Positions 19,457 to 28,594 of a stretch of 64,000 nt of DNA are shown piece by piece. How positions within the stretch are numbered: position 1 is the first letter of the stretch; each line of letters starts with the position of its first letter. The DNA is taken from contig LSNW01000005.1 of NCBI GenBank assembly GCA_001566965.1, positions 46,157 through 110,156 of the forward strand, given 5' to 3'. A program made the translations under genes and the position numbers. The stretch comes from Methylothermaceae bacteria B42 (GTDB lineage Bacteria; Pseudomonadota; Gammaproteobacteria; Methylococcales; Methylothermaceae). Under the pieces are notes generated by a model that had not been told where the DNA came from, did no database searches, and saw only the letters and a program-made list of their open reading frames with translations.

Positions 19457-21179
19457 TCATGGAAAAGTCATGGGTGGCGATAAAATTTTGCCGCGCTTTG
19501 GAGCGGGACAATTTACCCGAGGAAGTCCGCGGCAAGGTATGCAGCGGCACCAGCTCAATCATACAATCCACGCCCACTTCCGAACGGACCCGGTTGCGGA
19601 TGCGGTCAAGCAAATCCTTACGCTTTGTATCATCTGTTTCCCGGCATTGAACAACCAAAACTGTCAAATCACCGCCATTGGGGCCAGGCACGCCAAATGC
19701 AAGCGCGTCACCGGGACGAACTTCAGGTTGCTGCTCCGCCAGGTATTCCAGATCCTGGGGCCAGATATTACGGCCATTGACGATAATCAAATCTTTTTCG
19801 CGGCCGGTCAAATACAAACGATCACCCACCAAATAGCCCAAATCGCCGGTATTGAGCCAGCCGTCTTCACTCAAGACTTCTTGGGTAATTTGGGGCTCTT
19901 CAAAATAACCTGACATCACACTGGGGCCACGTAGAAAAACAGTGCCAATTTGGCGGTCTGGCAACTCGTTACCTTGCTCGTCTTTAATCATAAGCTCAAA
20001 ACCGGGAAGCAATTGGCCGCAATCGACAAACCGCCTCACTTCTTTTGCAACCGTCGATGTAGAAGGAACGGCAACGCTATCATACGCCAGTTTCTCGGCA
20101 TCCACGGCATCTGTTTTCAGGCCTTGACCCAATGGCGCAAAGGTGACTGCAAGTGAACACTCGGCCATACCATAGCAAGGTAAAAAGGCACCCTTATCAA
20201 ATCCCGCAGGCGCCAAAGCATCAGCAAAACGATCCAGCGCTTCGGTACGGATCATTTCAGCGCCCACGCCCGCCACTCGCCAAGCGCTGAGATCAAATTT
20301 TTCCGCCTCGCCAGGGCGCAACCGCCGCTGACACAATTCATAGCCAAATGGAGGACCGAAGGAGATGGTCGCTTTATTCTTGGACATTAACGCCAACCAT
20401 TGGCGGGGGCGCATGGCAAATTCCCGGGTACCCAAATAATCCACGGAAACCTGAGAAGCTACCGGCGTCAGCATCAAGCCAACCAGTCCCATGTCGTGAT
20501 AAAAGGGCAGCCAGGAAACCGCCCGGTCGCCAGGACGTAACTTCACGCCGTGCTGAGCGATACCCGCCAAATTATCCATCACCGCCGCTTGCTTAATCAT
20601 CACGCCCCGGGGAAAGCGGGTACTTCCAGAGGTATATTGCAAATAGGCCAGCTCATTCGATTGTAGCGGCTGCAGCTCGGTTTCCGACTCAGACAATTCG
20701 TCAAAGTCCTCAGGCGTACCGAAATACTTAATTTCAAGCCCCTCCGTTGCTTCATTCAAAAACGAAGCAAAACCTTCCGGGGCCATGGCAATACTTGGCT
20801 TACAGCTCTCCAGCATCGCCCGCAATTGGCGAACGTATGCCTGGTGACTGCCCAAACTGAAAGGAATCGGTAATGGCACAGGGATTAACCCTGCATATTG
20901 ACAGGCAAAGAAAAAACGCATGAAATCAGGATTGGTCTCGGCAACGAGTGCCACTCGGGACTGCCGCTCCAGATTCAGCCCGGCCAACCGCCGCGCCAGA
21001 ATGAGCGCTTCTTCCCTTAGTTTGGCGTAGGGCAATGCCTCGTAGAACTCTCCCCTGCCGTTGTAGAAATTACATCCCGTTTGGCCTAATGCGGCATAAT
21101 CCAAAGCTTCCGCGAGTGTGGAAAAATCGGCAGGTCGCAAAGGCAGAGTATTTTCAGTTGGCGTAGCTTGAGCACCCAA
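19398..21179 (-). CDS. aasR: Fatty acyl-AMP ligase / acyl-ACP synthetase
   Basis: 593-residue adenylate-forming enzyme. It has the A3 motif YTSGSTRFPRGVMI, the SWLPFYHDMGL region typical of fatty acyl-AMP ligases, TGDLGYL, and NGRNIWPQDLE, a FAAL-type motif. The C-terminal catalytic lysine is in RTSSGKLSRSKAR. It should activate a free fatty acid and pass it to the dedicated carrier protein. Starts at TTG 21179 preceded by GGGGAGAGG; no ATG fits the N-terminus. First gene of the minus-strand sphingolipid unit and divergent from the bCerS-like gene. Name by analogy with AasR of the Caulobacter pathway. Confidence 0.82.
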   Translation of the reverse strand: MGAQATPTENTLPLRPADFSTLAEALDYAALGQTGCNFYNGRGEFYEALPYAKLREEALILARRLAGLNLERQSRVALVAETNPDFMRFFFACQYAGLIPVPLPIPFSLGSHQAYVRQLRAMLESCKPSIAMAPEGFASFLNEATEGLEIKYFGTPEDFDELSESETELQPLQSNELAYLQYTSGSTRFPRGVMIKQAAVMDNLAGIAQHGVKLRPGDRAVSWLPFYHDMGLVGLMLTPVASQVSVDYLGTREFAMRPRQWLALMSKNKATISFGPPFGYELCQRRLRPGEAEKFDLSAWRVAGVGAEMIRTEALDRFADALAPAGFDKGAFLPCYGMAECSLAVTFAPLGQGLKTDAVDAEKLAYDSVAVPSTSTVAKEVRRFVDCGQLLPGFELMIKDEQGNELPDRQIGTVFLRGPSVMSGYFEEPQITQEVLSEDGWLNTGDLGYLVGDRLYLTGREKDLIIVNGRNIWPQDLEYLAEQQPEVRPGDALAFGVPGPNGGDLTVLVVQCRETDDTKRKDLLDRIRNRVRSEVGVDCMIELVPLHTLPRTSSGKLSRSKARQNFIATHDFSMIGMCHNEEQTRPKADRRAV

Positions 21180-21548
21180 GAGCCTCTCCCCTTATTCTTA
21201 AATATATCGAACAATTGCTGTGACCAAAGCAACAGGCGATGGCTAATCCATCCCCAAAACCCTCCATTGACCTGAAAAACGCTTTCCCTGCGATTCCCTG
21301 TTGCTAAAATATTTAGTTGCTTTCTTGCGAAAGCCAGGCTATCTACTGAATCCTAAACATCATAGCATTGTCACAGATTCAGAAACAAGCGCACGGCTAA
21401 CCTTCCGAAAGCTCGTGATCCCGTTTTAACCAGTTATTAAAATGATAGCCTGTTGCGAGAAAACAATCAATAGTATCTGACAAACAACTAAACAACATTC
21501 CGCCAAAAACCAACATCATTTCTATTAGAATAGGCTTTCCGGATTTTT
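21180..21548. promoter_or_regulatory. Divergent intergenic region of sphingolipid cluster
   Basis: 369 bp, AT-rich, without a supported gene. It must hold the start sites for the ligase unit (minus) and the bCerS-like unit (plus). A TATATT hexamer lies about 25 bp upstream of the ligase TTG on the minus strand. No repeat or clear operator seen. Confidence 0.35.
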
Positions 21549-22712
21549 TTGACAAAAAAACAACACGTGGCCACCCCCTCTACTAACGCTATAAAAATCC
21601 AGCCAGTCCAAAACCCCAAGGACTTGAATCGTTTTATAGAGGTACCCTGGTCTATCTATCAGAATGATGATCTATGGGTACCACCGCTAAAATCAGAACG
21701 GCGCCTCCATTTATCCCCCAAAAATCCCTATTTCGCTCATGCCCGCTGGCAGGCATGGATTGCTTATCTAGGTGATCGACCTGTCGGTAGAATCAGCGCC
21801 CAGATTGATGATTTATATTTGCAACGATACGACCAACCCACTGGATTTTTTGGCCTGCTGGAATCCATTGATGACCCATCGGTTTTCTCTTTGTTATTGG
21901 AGGCAGCAGAATCCTGGCTACGGGATCAGGGTATTGAAACCATTCAAGGCCCTTTTAATTTATCCATTAATCAGGAATGCGGGTTATTAATAGAAGGCTT
22001 CGACAAACCGCCTGTGTTTATGATGCCGCATAACCCGCCCTATTATGCCCGCCAATTAGAAGCATTAAACTATAGCAAGGCCAAAGACTTGCTCGCCTTT
22101 CTCATTGACGCACAAATACCTCCTCCAGAAGCTGGGGTCAATCTCAGCCGCAAAGCAGCACAAGAGATGCATGTCCGGCCCTTGAAGCGATCCCGGTTAA
22201 AGGAAGAGTTTGAATTACTTAGGGACATCTTCAACGATGCCTGGGCGGATAATTGGGGGTTCGTGCCTTTTACGAAAGAGGAATTTCAGGAGATTGGTTC
22301 AACTTTGCGGTTTGTAATTGACGACGATTTTGTCCAGATTGCCGAATACCAAGGGGAGGCTGTGGGGATGATCATAGCCATGCCTGACCTGAATCAGCTG
22401 ATCCGGGATTTGAACGGCAAGCTCTTCCCGCTTGGATGGCTCAAGCTGTTGTGGCGCTGGAAAACCGCTTACCCTAATATGGGCCGGGTTCCATTGATGG
22501 GCGTTCGAAGCCGCTATCGCAACAATCTCATAGGAGCTGCCATCGCTTACCTGTTAATTGAGTCCCTGCGCCAGCCGGTTGTCCGTAAAGGCATTAAACA
22601 AATGGAGTTATCCTGGATTCTGGAAGATAATCAACGCATCCGGGGCGTTATAGAAAGCTTGGGCGGGCGCTGTTATAAACGCTATCGGATCTACCAAAAA
22701 TCCTTAACCTGA
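21549..22712 (+). CDS. GNAT-fold N-acyltransferase, bacterial ceramide synthase (bCerS)-like
   Basis: 387 residues, soluble, TTG start (no ATG near the N-terminus and only a weak ribosome site). The first half shows GNAT-like strands (RWQAWIAYLGDRPVGRISAQ) and then the conserved GPFNLSINQECGLLIEGF and PPYYARQLEALNY blocks. I recognise these from the family that includes Caulobacter bCerS, which N-acylates the long-chain amine. The C-terminal half is a second GNAT-like lobe. Genome databases often label this family GNAT acetyltransferase. Divergent from the ligase, CerR, ACP and spt genes, completing a five-gene ceramide set. Assignment depends on that context as much as on sequence. Confidence 0.75.
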   Translation: MTKKQHVATPSTNAIKIQPVQNPKDLNRFIEVPWSIYQNDDLWVPPLKSERRLHLSPKNPYFAHARWQAWIAYLGDRPVGRISAQIDDLYLQRYDQPTGFFGLLESIDDPSVFSLLLEAAESWLRDQGIETIQGPFNLSINQECGLLIEGFDKPPVFMMPHNPPYYARQLEALNYSKAKDLLAFLIDAQIPPPEAGVNLSRKAAQEMHVRPLKRSRLKEEFELLRDIFNDAWADNWGFVPFTKEEFQEIGSTLRFVIDDDFVQIAEYQGEAVGMIIAMPDLNQLIRDLNGKLFPLGWLKLLWRWKTAYPNMGRVPLMGVRSRYRNNLIGAAIAYLLIESLRQPVVRKGIKQMELSWILEDNQRIRGVIESLGGRCYKRYRIYQKSLT

Positions 22713-22722
22713 GAAGGACGTC

Positions 22723-23511
22723 ATGCCCAAAACCCAATTCGATGCCATTGTCCTCGCCGCTGACCGCGAACAAGAAAACCTCGTCGCCAAAACCGCGGGC
22801 GTGCCTTGCAAAGCCTTGGCAAAGGTCGGCGGAAAGCCAATGCTGGCCAGAGTACTGGACACCTTAGGGCAAAGTCCTTATATCAACAGGCGCCTATTGT
22901 GCGGCCCACCAAAAGAAATGCTTGCCAATACGGATATAGAAACCCTTCTGACCCAAGGTCAGGTAGAATGGATAGCGCCACAACCTTCGCCCAGCTTGAG
23001 TGTCCTTTCGAGTTTTGCGGCTATCGATGAAAGCCGTCCAGCGCTTCTCACGACCGCTGATAGTGCTTTGCTTTCGCCCGAAATCGTCAATTTTTTTTGC
23101 AGTAAAGCCTTGGCATGTGACTGCGATGTGGTTGTCGGCCTGGTTCGTTATCAAGATGTCATTACCCGGATTCCCCGAGCCAAGCGAACGACCTTGAAGT
23201 TCTCCGACGGCCCTTTTTGCAGTTGCAACTTATTTGCATTTCTTACTCCAAAAGGGCGACAGATAGTCAGCTTTTGGCGCCGATTGGAACAAGAACGCAA
23301 GCATCCATGGCGTTTGATACGCGCCTTGGGACCTTTTGCGCTGTTACTTTATTTATTGGGGCGGCTCAGTACCGATGACGTAACAGCACAAGTCAAAAAG
23401 AAGCTCGGCATCCGAGTAAAGTTCCTGATTCTTCCCTTTCCTGAAGCCGCCGTTGATGTGGACAGCGTCGAAGACTGGAAACTTGCGCAACAATTAATAA
23501 GTTCTAAATGA
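22723..23511 (+). CDS. MobA-like NTP transferase domain protein
   Basis: 262-residue protein with the nucleotidyltransferase start DAIVLAADREQ (the usual second Gly of LAAG is Asp) and K-x-L-x-K-V-G-G-K-P-M-L, the nucleotide and metal binding region of the MobA/CTP-transferase fold. TTADSAL supplies the metal-binding Asp. Begins 10 bp after the bCerS-like stop with a GAAGG ribosome site, so the two are an operon. It may activate a polar headgroup as a CDP or NDP derivative for the ceramide, an inference from context. A hydrophobic stretch (LGPFALLLYLLGRL, about 205-218) could contact the membrane. The 3' end overlaps the convergent MotY-like gene by 18 bp. Confidence 0.75.
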   Translation: MPKTQFDAIVLAADREQENLVAKTAGVPCKALAKVGGKPMLARVLDTLGQSPYINRRLLCGPPKEMLANTDIETLLTQGQVEWIAPQPSPSLSVLSSFAAIDESRPALLTTADSALLSPEIVNFFCSKALACDCDVVVGLVRYQDVITRIPRAKRTTLKFSDGPFCSCNLFAFLTPKGRQIVSFWRRLEQERKHPWRLIRALGPFALLLYLLGRLSTDDVTAQVKKKLGIRVKFLILPFPEAAVDVDSVEDWKLAQQLISSK

Positions 23512-24696
23512 CGCTTGCGAATACCTTGTTGGCAAAGCCGGTTTTTCCACAAACTCCACCCAAACCCGGCGGTTCTTCGCCTGTCCGGTTTTGCTGCGGT
23601 TGCTGGCAACCCGCTTGCGCGAGCCCCAGGCTTTAATCGCGATCCGTGCTTTTTCCACGCCTAAACTTACCAAATAATCCCTGACTCTTTCCGCCCATTG
23701 CCGGGATAGCCGTCGGCTTTGATGCTCACTGCGCCAGCGGGCGGAATCACTGTGCCCGTGCACCACCAATCGCCCGGGAAAAAATTCTTTCACATAGCGG
23801 GCAAGAAAATACAGACGTTTTTTTTGTACCGGCGTCAAGCCCCGCTGACGGCGTCCATAATGATAAAGCTGCAATCCTTCCGGACCCAGTATTTCAATTT
23901 GTATTTTAGGCTTGGCTTTTGCTTTGGACTGACTATTGGCAACCAGTCGCTTTTTTGGCAATCCGCTGCTTTTTAAAGCTTGACGTATTTTTTGCCATCT
24001 TTTCTGGAACCACTGCCTGCCCTCCTTGCCATTCACCCCGGCAGCCGGATCCACTATAACGACTTGGCCCTTGCCCAGAGCTGTCAAATAGGCCGCCAAA
24101 TTGGGAAGTATCCGATGAAGCCGGGTTGGCAAATGCGCCTGATGCTTGTGGAAATAAAACCGCAGTCCTTGAAAGTCTTTTAATCCAAACGGAGGAAGTT
24201 TCAAACGGCACGATTGAAACCGTCCATAAACCTCCTGAAACCTGACCGATGACACCAGCACCCGGGACTCATCCACCAAATCGCTTCGCTGGCTGTGGTA
24301 AATAAATTTAGGAAAACGTCCCTTGACCAGTCCAGCCAACATAATCTCCGCCGTTTGCCCTTGGACGCTTAATCGTTGACCAACCAGACCCTGTTTTTCA
24401 ACGGCAGAGACAGGAAATAGACGTCCTCCGCCACCATCATGCTGCCAAGGCGCAGGGCTCACCTTGACCGATGCCTCGGTGACCGAGTTTTCATTTTCCA
24501 GAACAAGCTGAAATCGGAGGGGCTCTCCAGCTTCATGAATAAAAACAGCGCGTCCGCTATTAGGGATGTGATGGGTGAGTTGGCAGGCGAGTTTTGCGGT
24601 CTTCACCTGCCACTTGGCATCCAAAAGTGGGGCTTGATAAAAATCCCCCCACGCATTCACCGCAGCAAAAAATAACAACCAAAAAAGATTTTTCAC
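23494..24696 (-). CDS. MotY-like protein with C-terminal OmpA peptidoglycan-binding domain
   Basis: 400 residues. A signal peptide (MKNLFWLLFFAAVNAWG) is followed by a beta-rich domain starting FYQAPLLDAKWQ and CQLTHHIPNSGRAVF, closely reminiscent of the N-terminal domain of sodium-motor protein MotY. A basic linker follows, then an OmpA-like domain from about residue 270 with VHGHSDSARW and NRRVWVEF, which binds peptidoglycan. MotY forms the T-ring around Na+-driven flagellar stators, but no flagellar gene is in the window. 400 residues is longer than the about 290 of MotY because of the linker. Possible roles are a motor ring or another cell-wall anchor. Confidence 0.75.
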   Translation of the reverse strand: MKNLFWLLFFAAVNAWGDFYQAPLLDAKWQVKTAKLACQLTHHIPNSGRAVFIHEAGEPLRFQLVLENENSVTEASVKVSPAPWQHDGGGGRLFPVSAVEKQGLVGQRLSVQGQTAEIMLAGLVKGRFPKFIYHSQRSDLVDESRVLVSSVRFQEVYGRFQSCRLKLPPFGLKDFQGLRFYFHKHQAHLPTRLHRILPNLAAYLTALGKGQVVIVDPAAGVNGKEGRQWFQKRWQKIRQALKSSGLPKKRLVANSQSKAKAKPKIQIEILGPEGLQLYHYGRRQRGLTPVQKKRLYFLARYVKEFFPGRLVVHGHSDSARWRSEHQSRRLSRQWAERVRDYLVSLGVEKARIAIKAWGSRKRVASNRSKTGQAKNRRVWVEFVEKPALPTRYSQASFRTY

Positions 24697-24818
24697 CTAA
24701 TTCCCCAAACCGCCATTTAAAGATCTGATGTTACACACGGTCATTCCAAAGCAGCCCTCAAGCGAAGCGAGCGGTCTGGCAAGGAATCCTGTCATTGGCC
24801 CGCGGGCAAGACAGGCTA

Positions 24819-24936
24819 CCCCCTCCCCAACCCTCCCCCGCAAGCGGTGGAGGGAGCGACGGACCCTGCCTTGAATCCCCTCCCTTTGGGAGAGGGTGTG
24901 ACAGCGCTCTCCTTGCCATAAGTTGCGTAATATCAG
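24819..24936 (+). repeat. Dispersed GC-rich repeat, copy A (short form)
   Basis: Begins CCCCCTCCCCAACCC and ends TTGCGTAATATCAG. Copy B at 28595-28896 carries the same two ends in the opposite orientation with a central block of almost 190 bp that copy A lacks. A related CTGATGTTAC at 24726 is inverted relative to the copy A end. It lies between the MotY-like and hydrolase genes (24697-24969), where no gene is seen. Spurious PPPQPSPASGGGS translations are typical of this repeat type in Proteobacteria. Confidence 0.8.
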
Positions 24937-24969
24937 TAAAGATATCGGCGGGCGGGAAGCAGGCTTTAA

Positions 24970-25773
24970 TTAAGAGCTTGTCAAATGAGAAGATGCTTTG
25001 CGCAGAAAACAGCGAACGATCTCGAGGAAGCGTTCCGGTTGATCTTGATGCAGCCAGTGACCTGCGTCTTCGATGGTTTTGATAAGCGCGCTGGGAAATA
25101 GAGAACGTATGGCAGGATGGTATTGGGTCTTAATGTATTCGGAATGACCACCGGCAATGAATAATGTGGGACCCTCAAACGGTTGCAGTTCCGAATCCTG
25201 GGGAAACCCGGCAATGGCAGGCAGAGCTTGTTCCAAAATTTCAAAATCAATACGCCAATGATAGTGATCGTTTTCCGCTACCAGATTTTGCAGCAAGAAT
25301 TGGCGGACAGCGGCAATTTCTATCCGGCTTTCCAGCAACGCATCCGCCTCGCTGCGGCTGGTGATTTGATCCAATGGCAATTGCTTTAAGGTTTCAATGA
25401 TGTCGTAAAAATTATGACTATATTGCACCGGAGCGATATCCACCACGACCAACCGATCCACCAGCGCCGGGCGGGTCAGGGCCAAATACATGGCCACCTT
25501 GCCGCCCATGCTATGGCCTAATAAATGGGCGCTGGCCAGCCCCTCGCACGCCAATAATTGGGCGACATCCGCCGCCATGTGGGGATAATCCAAGGGCGGA
25601 ACTTTTGGGGAGTCGCCATGACCGCGAAGATCAGGCACAAATACCTTATATTCTTGCGCCAAATTCCGGGCAAAGGAATACCAATTACGTCCTGATCCAA
25701 ACAGGCCGTGCAGGATCACTAAAGGCGGGCCGTCACTGCCAAATTGCTGATAGCTCAGTTCAACGGTTTGCAA
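24970..25773 (-). CDS. Alpha/beta-fold hydrolase, YbfF-like esterase
   Basis: 267 residues with HGLFGSGRNW (oxyanion region), the nucleophile elbow GHSMGG and the C-terminal catalytic His in DAGHWLHQDQP. The acid is probably Asp in VPDLRGHGDS or VVDIAPVQYS. This pattern fits the YbfF/BioH-like carboxylesterases that act on short or CoA esters. Follows lpdA on the same strand with a 48-bp gap, so it may belong to the pyruvate dehydrogenase transcript; a metabolic link is not shown. Confidence 0.85.
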   Translation of the reverse strand: MQTVELSYQQFGSDGPPLVILHGLFGSGRNWYSFARNLAQEYKVFVPDLRGHGDSPKVPPLDYPHMAADVAQLLACEGLASAHLLGHSMGGKVAMYLALTRPALVDRLVVVDIAPVQYSHNFYDIIETLKQLPLDQITSRSEADALLESRIEIAAVRQFLLQNLVAENDHYHWRIDFEILEQALPAIAGFPQDSELQPFEGPTLFIAGGHSEYIKTQYHPAIRSLFPSALIKTIEDAGHWLHQDQPERFLEIVRCFLRKASSHLTSS

Positions 25774-25821
25774 ACCTTAACTCCTGGCTTTGGCCCCATC
25801 GTATTTTGAGATTTCCACCCT

Positions 25822-27228
25822 TTAACTTTTACCAAGATAAAGGTCGGTAATGGAACCGTCAATGATTTCCGCCGCAAACATGATTGTTTCAGACAGGCTT
25901 GGGTGAGGATGGATGGTCAAAGCGATATCCTCCGCATCGGCTCCCATTTCCAGAGCCAATACCGTCTCTGCAATTAATTCACCAGCGTGGGGACCGACGA
26001 TACCCGCACCCAAGATCCGGCCGGTTTTCTTGTCGCTCAGCAGTTTCGTCATACCATCGCGGCGGCCCAAGGTTAAAGCCCTGCCGCTGGCAGCCCAAGG
26101 GAACACGCCCTTATCGTATTCGATACCTTCTTGTTTTAGCTCTGTTTCAGTTTTGCCCATCCAGGCCACCTCGGGATCGGTATAAGCCACCGCCGGGATT
26201 GCCAGCGCCTGAAATGCGGCAGGCTCCCCGCAAATAACTTCCGCCGCGATTTTCCCCTCATAACTGGCCTTGTGGGCCAACATGGGATTACCGACAATAT
26301 CGCCAATGGCATAGATATGGGGTATGTTGGTACGCTGCTTGTCATCAACGGTGATGAAGCCGCGCTCATCCGTAGTCACACCTGCCGCTTCAAGATTCAA
26401 CTGGTCGCTATTGGGACGTCTGCCCACCGCTACCAATACCCGGTCAAACACTTGCGACTGCGGAGCGTCTTTGCCTTCCAGGCTGACTTTGACTCCCTTC
26501 TTCTGAAACTCCAGTTCGGTCACTTTGGTGCCAAGCCAAATGGATTCGTAACGCTTGGAAACGGTTTGATGCAACGGCTTGACCAAATCGGGATCCGCGC
26601 CGGGCAAAAGCTGATCGGTCAATTCCACGACGCTGATTTTGGCGCCAAGGGCATGATAGACACAGGCCATCTCCATGCCAATGACGCCGCCGCCGACCAC
26701 CAACAGCGACTGCGGGATCTCTTCCAACGCCAGCGCTCCGGTGGAATCCATAATCCTGGGATCCTCCGGCCATCCTGGCAGCTTCACCGGCCGGGAACCG
26801 GCGGCAATGATCGCCTGTTCAAATTGAATGGTTTGACTGCCGTTGTCGCCACCTACCTCAAGCGTGTTGCTGGAAGTAAAGCGGCCAGTGCCATAAATCA
26901 CTGCCACATTACGTTGCTGGGCCAGCCCCGCCAGGCCTTTATTCAAGGTTTTGATCACCCGCTCTTTCCATTGACGGAGCTTGGCCAGATCGATGTCAGG
27001 TTCGGAAAAAACAATGCCCTTACCAGCGCTCTCACGGGCATCGTAAATGACTTGCGCCATGTGCAACAACGCCTTGGAAGGAATACATCCCACATTCAAA
27101 CAAACGCCCCCCAAGACCGGATAGCGCTCTACCAATGTCACCTTTTTACCCAAATCCGCCGCTCTGAAGGCCGCCGTATAACCGCCGGGGCCACCCCCCA
27201 ACACTAAAACTTCAGTCTGTACCGTCAT
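25822..27228 (-). CDS. lpdA: Dihydrolipoamide dehydrogenase (E3)
   Basis: FAD flavoprotein that reoxidises the lipoyl groups of pyruvate dehydrogenase with NAD+. Starting at MTVQTEVLVLGGGPGGY it has 468 residues; GGAGG lies 8-10 nt upstream, so an upstream extension to 27318 is rejected. The FAD motif GGGPGG is at residues 11-16, the redox disulfide is Cys43/Cys48 in GGVCLNVGCIPSK, the second Rossmann motif is VVGGGVIGMEMA, and the catalytic His is in HPHPSLSET. 16 bp after aceF. Confidence 0.95.
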   Translation of the reverse strand: MTVQTEVLVLGGGPGGYTAAFRAADLGKKVTLVERYPVLGGVCLNVGCIPSKALLHMAQVIYDARESAGKGIVFSEPDIDLAKLRQWKERVIKTLNKGLAGLAQQRNVAVIYGTGRFTSSNTLEVGGDNGSQTIQFEQAIIAAGSRPVKLPGWPEDPRIMDSTGALALEEIPQSLLVVGGGVIGMEMACVYHALGAKISVVELTDQLLPGADPDLVKPLHQTVSKRYESIWLGTKVTELEFQKKGVKVSLEGKDAPQSQVFDRVLVAVGRRPNSDQLNLEAAGVTTDERGFITVDDKQRTNIPHIYAIGDIVGNPMLAHKASYEGKIAAEVICGEPAAFQALAIPAVAYTDPEVAWMGKTETELKQEGIEYDKGVFPWAASGRALTLGRRDGMTKLLSDKKTGRILGAGIVGPHAGELIAETVLALEMGADAEDIALTIHPHPSLSETIMFAAEIIDGSITDLYLGKS

Positions 27229-27244
27229 CCGTCCACCCTCCTTA

Positions 27245-28543
27245 TTACAACACCAAGCGCCGCAAATCGCCCAACAATTCTCCGAATCTGACCACAAACT
27301 GGGCCCCTTCCGCGCCATCTATCACCCGGTGATCGTAGGAAAGCGAAATGGGCAAGATCAATCGCGGAATAAATTCATTGCCATTCCAGTGGGGCTGCAT
27401 CTTGGCCCGGGACAGGCCGAGAATGGCCACCTCTGGCACATTGACAATAGGAGTAAAAAAGCTGCCACCAATACCGCCCAGACTGGACACGGAAAAACAT
27501 CCGCCTTGGAGATCATCCGGTTTGAGTTTACCCGCCCGGGCCCGGGCGCTGACTTCAGCCAACTCCTCGGCCAATTGCCACACACCTTTCTTGTCCACAT
27601 CCCGGATAACCGGCACCACCAACCCATCCGGCGTCGCCACCGCCACGCCGATATGAAAATATTGTTTCAGGATCAAAGACTCCCCGTCGGGCGCCAAAGA
27701 AGCGTTAAAGGAAGGGAATTGCCGCAGCAATGCTGGTAAAACCTTGAGCACGAACGCCAAAGGGGTAATCTTGACGCTGCGCCGCTCGGACTCGGCTTTC
27801 AGGCTTTTTCTGAATTCTTCCAGATCAGTGATATCCACTTCGTGATGCTGGGTAACCTGAGGCGCACTTTGCCATGCTCTGAGCAAATGCGGCCCGGAGC
27901 GGCGCTTGATCCGCGACAAGGGCTGGGTTTCCACCGGCCCGAATTTGGAAAAATCGATTTCCGGAATCGGGGGCAGCGAAACCCCGCCACCTGCCGGCGC
28001 GCCCTGCAGTCGGGCTTTGACAAACGCTTCCACATCTTCCCGCAGAATCCGGCCTTTGGGCCCTCTGCCTTTGACTTGATGTAAATCCACGCCTAATTTT
28101 CGGGCTAATTTCCTCACCGAGGGACTGGCATAGGGTAATTGGCCCGTGGCCTCTTCCGCCACCGGAGGTGAAGGGGCTGCTTCTGATGCAGGAACCGATG
28201 GGGAAGCGGATGCTGGAGGTTGTTCTGGTTGCGGCGCTTTCTCTTCCACCAGCGGTGGCGTTTCTTTCGCAGGCGCCCGGGCTTCAGCCTCGGCGGATCC
28301 TTCTGCCACTTCAAGCTTGGCAATGGGCGAGCCTTCTTTGACCTTGTCTCCCACTTTAACCAAAACTGCTGTCACAGTTCCGGCGTCAGGCGATGGCACT
28401 TCCATGGTTGCCTTGTCGCTCTCCAACGTAATCAGAGGCGCGTCTTTTTCGACCTTATCCCCCGGTTGCACCAAAACCTCGATGACATCCACCTCATCGA
28501 TATCCCCCAATGGCGGAACGACTATTTCCTTCTCCTGGCTCAC
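27245..28543 (-). CDS. aceF: Pyruvate dehydrogenase E2, dihydrolipoamide acetyltransferase
   Basis: 432 residues, GTG start. It has a single lipoyl domain (1-80) with the lipoylated Lys44 in ESDKATMEVPS, a long Ala/Pro/Glu linker, a peripheral subunit-binding domain (about 130-170, ASPSVRKLARKLGVDL) and a catalytic core ending in SYDHRVIDGAEGA with the active His and Asp. E. coli AceF has three lipoyl domains; one is common in other Gammaproteobacteria. Middle gene of aceE-aceF-lpdA, but separated from aceE by 460 bp that hold a repeat. Confidence 0.95.
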   Translation of the reverse strand: MSQEKEIVVPPLGDIDEVDVIEVLVQPGDKVEKDAPLITLESDKATMEVPSPDAGTVTAVLVKVGDKVKEGSPIAKLEVAEGSAEAEARAPAKETPPLVEEKAPQPEQPPASASPSVPASEAAPSPPVAEEATGQLPYASPSVRKLARKLGVDLHQVKGRGPKGRILREDVEAFVKARLQGAPAGGGVSLPPIPEIDFSKFGPVETQPLSRIKRRSGPHLLRAWQSAPQVTQHHEVDITDLEEFRKSLKAESERRSVKITPLAFVLKVLPALLRQFPSFNASLAPDGESLILKQYFHIGVAVATPDGLVVPVIRDVDKKGVWQLAEELAEVSARARAGKLKPDDLQGGCFSVSSLGGIGGSFFTPIVNVPEVAILGLSRAKMQPHWNGNEFIPRLILPISLSYDHRVIDGAEGAQFVVRFGELLGDLRRLVL

Positions 28544-28594
28544 CCTTATTTACCCCTTAGAATGCATATTAAATAATCGATTTTCATTTATTAC

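Noticed and set aside
24795..25082. 95-codon frame with PPPQPSPASGGGS
   Set aside because: It is a translation of dispersed repeat copy A running into the hydrolase gene; the same peptide arises from copy B.
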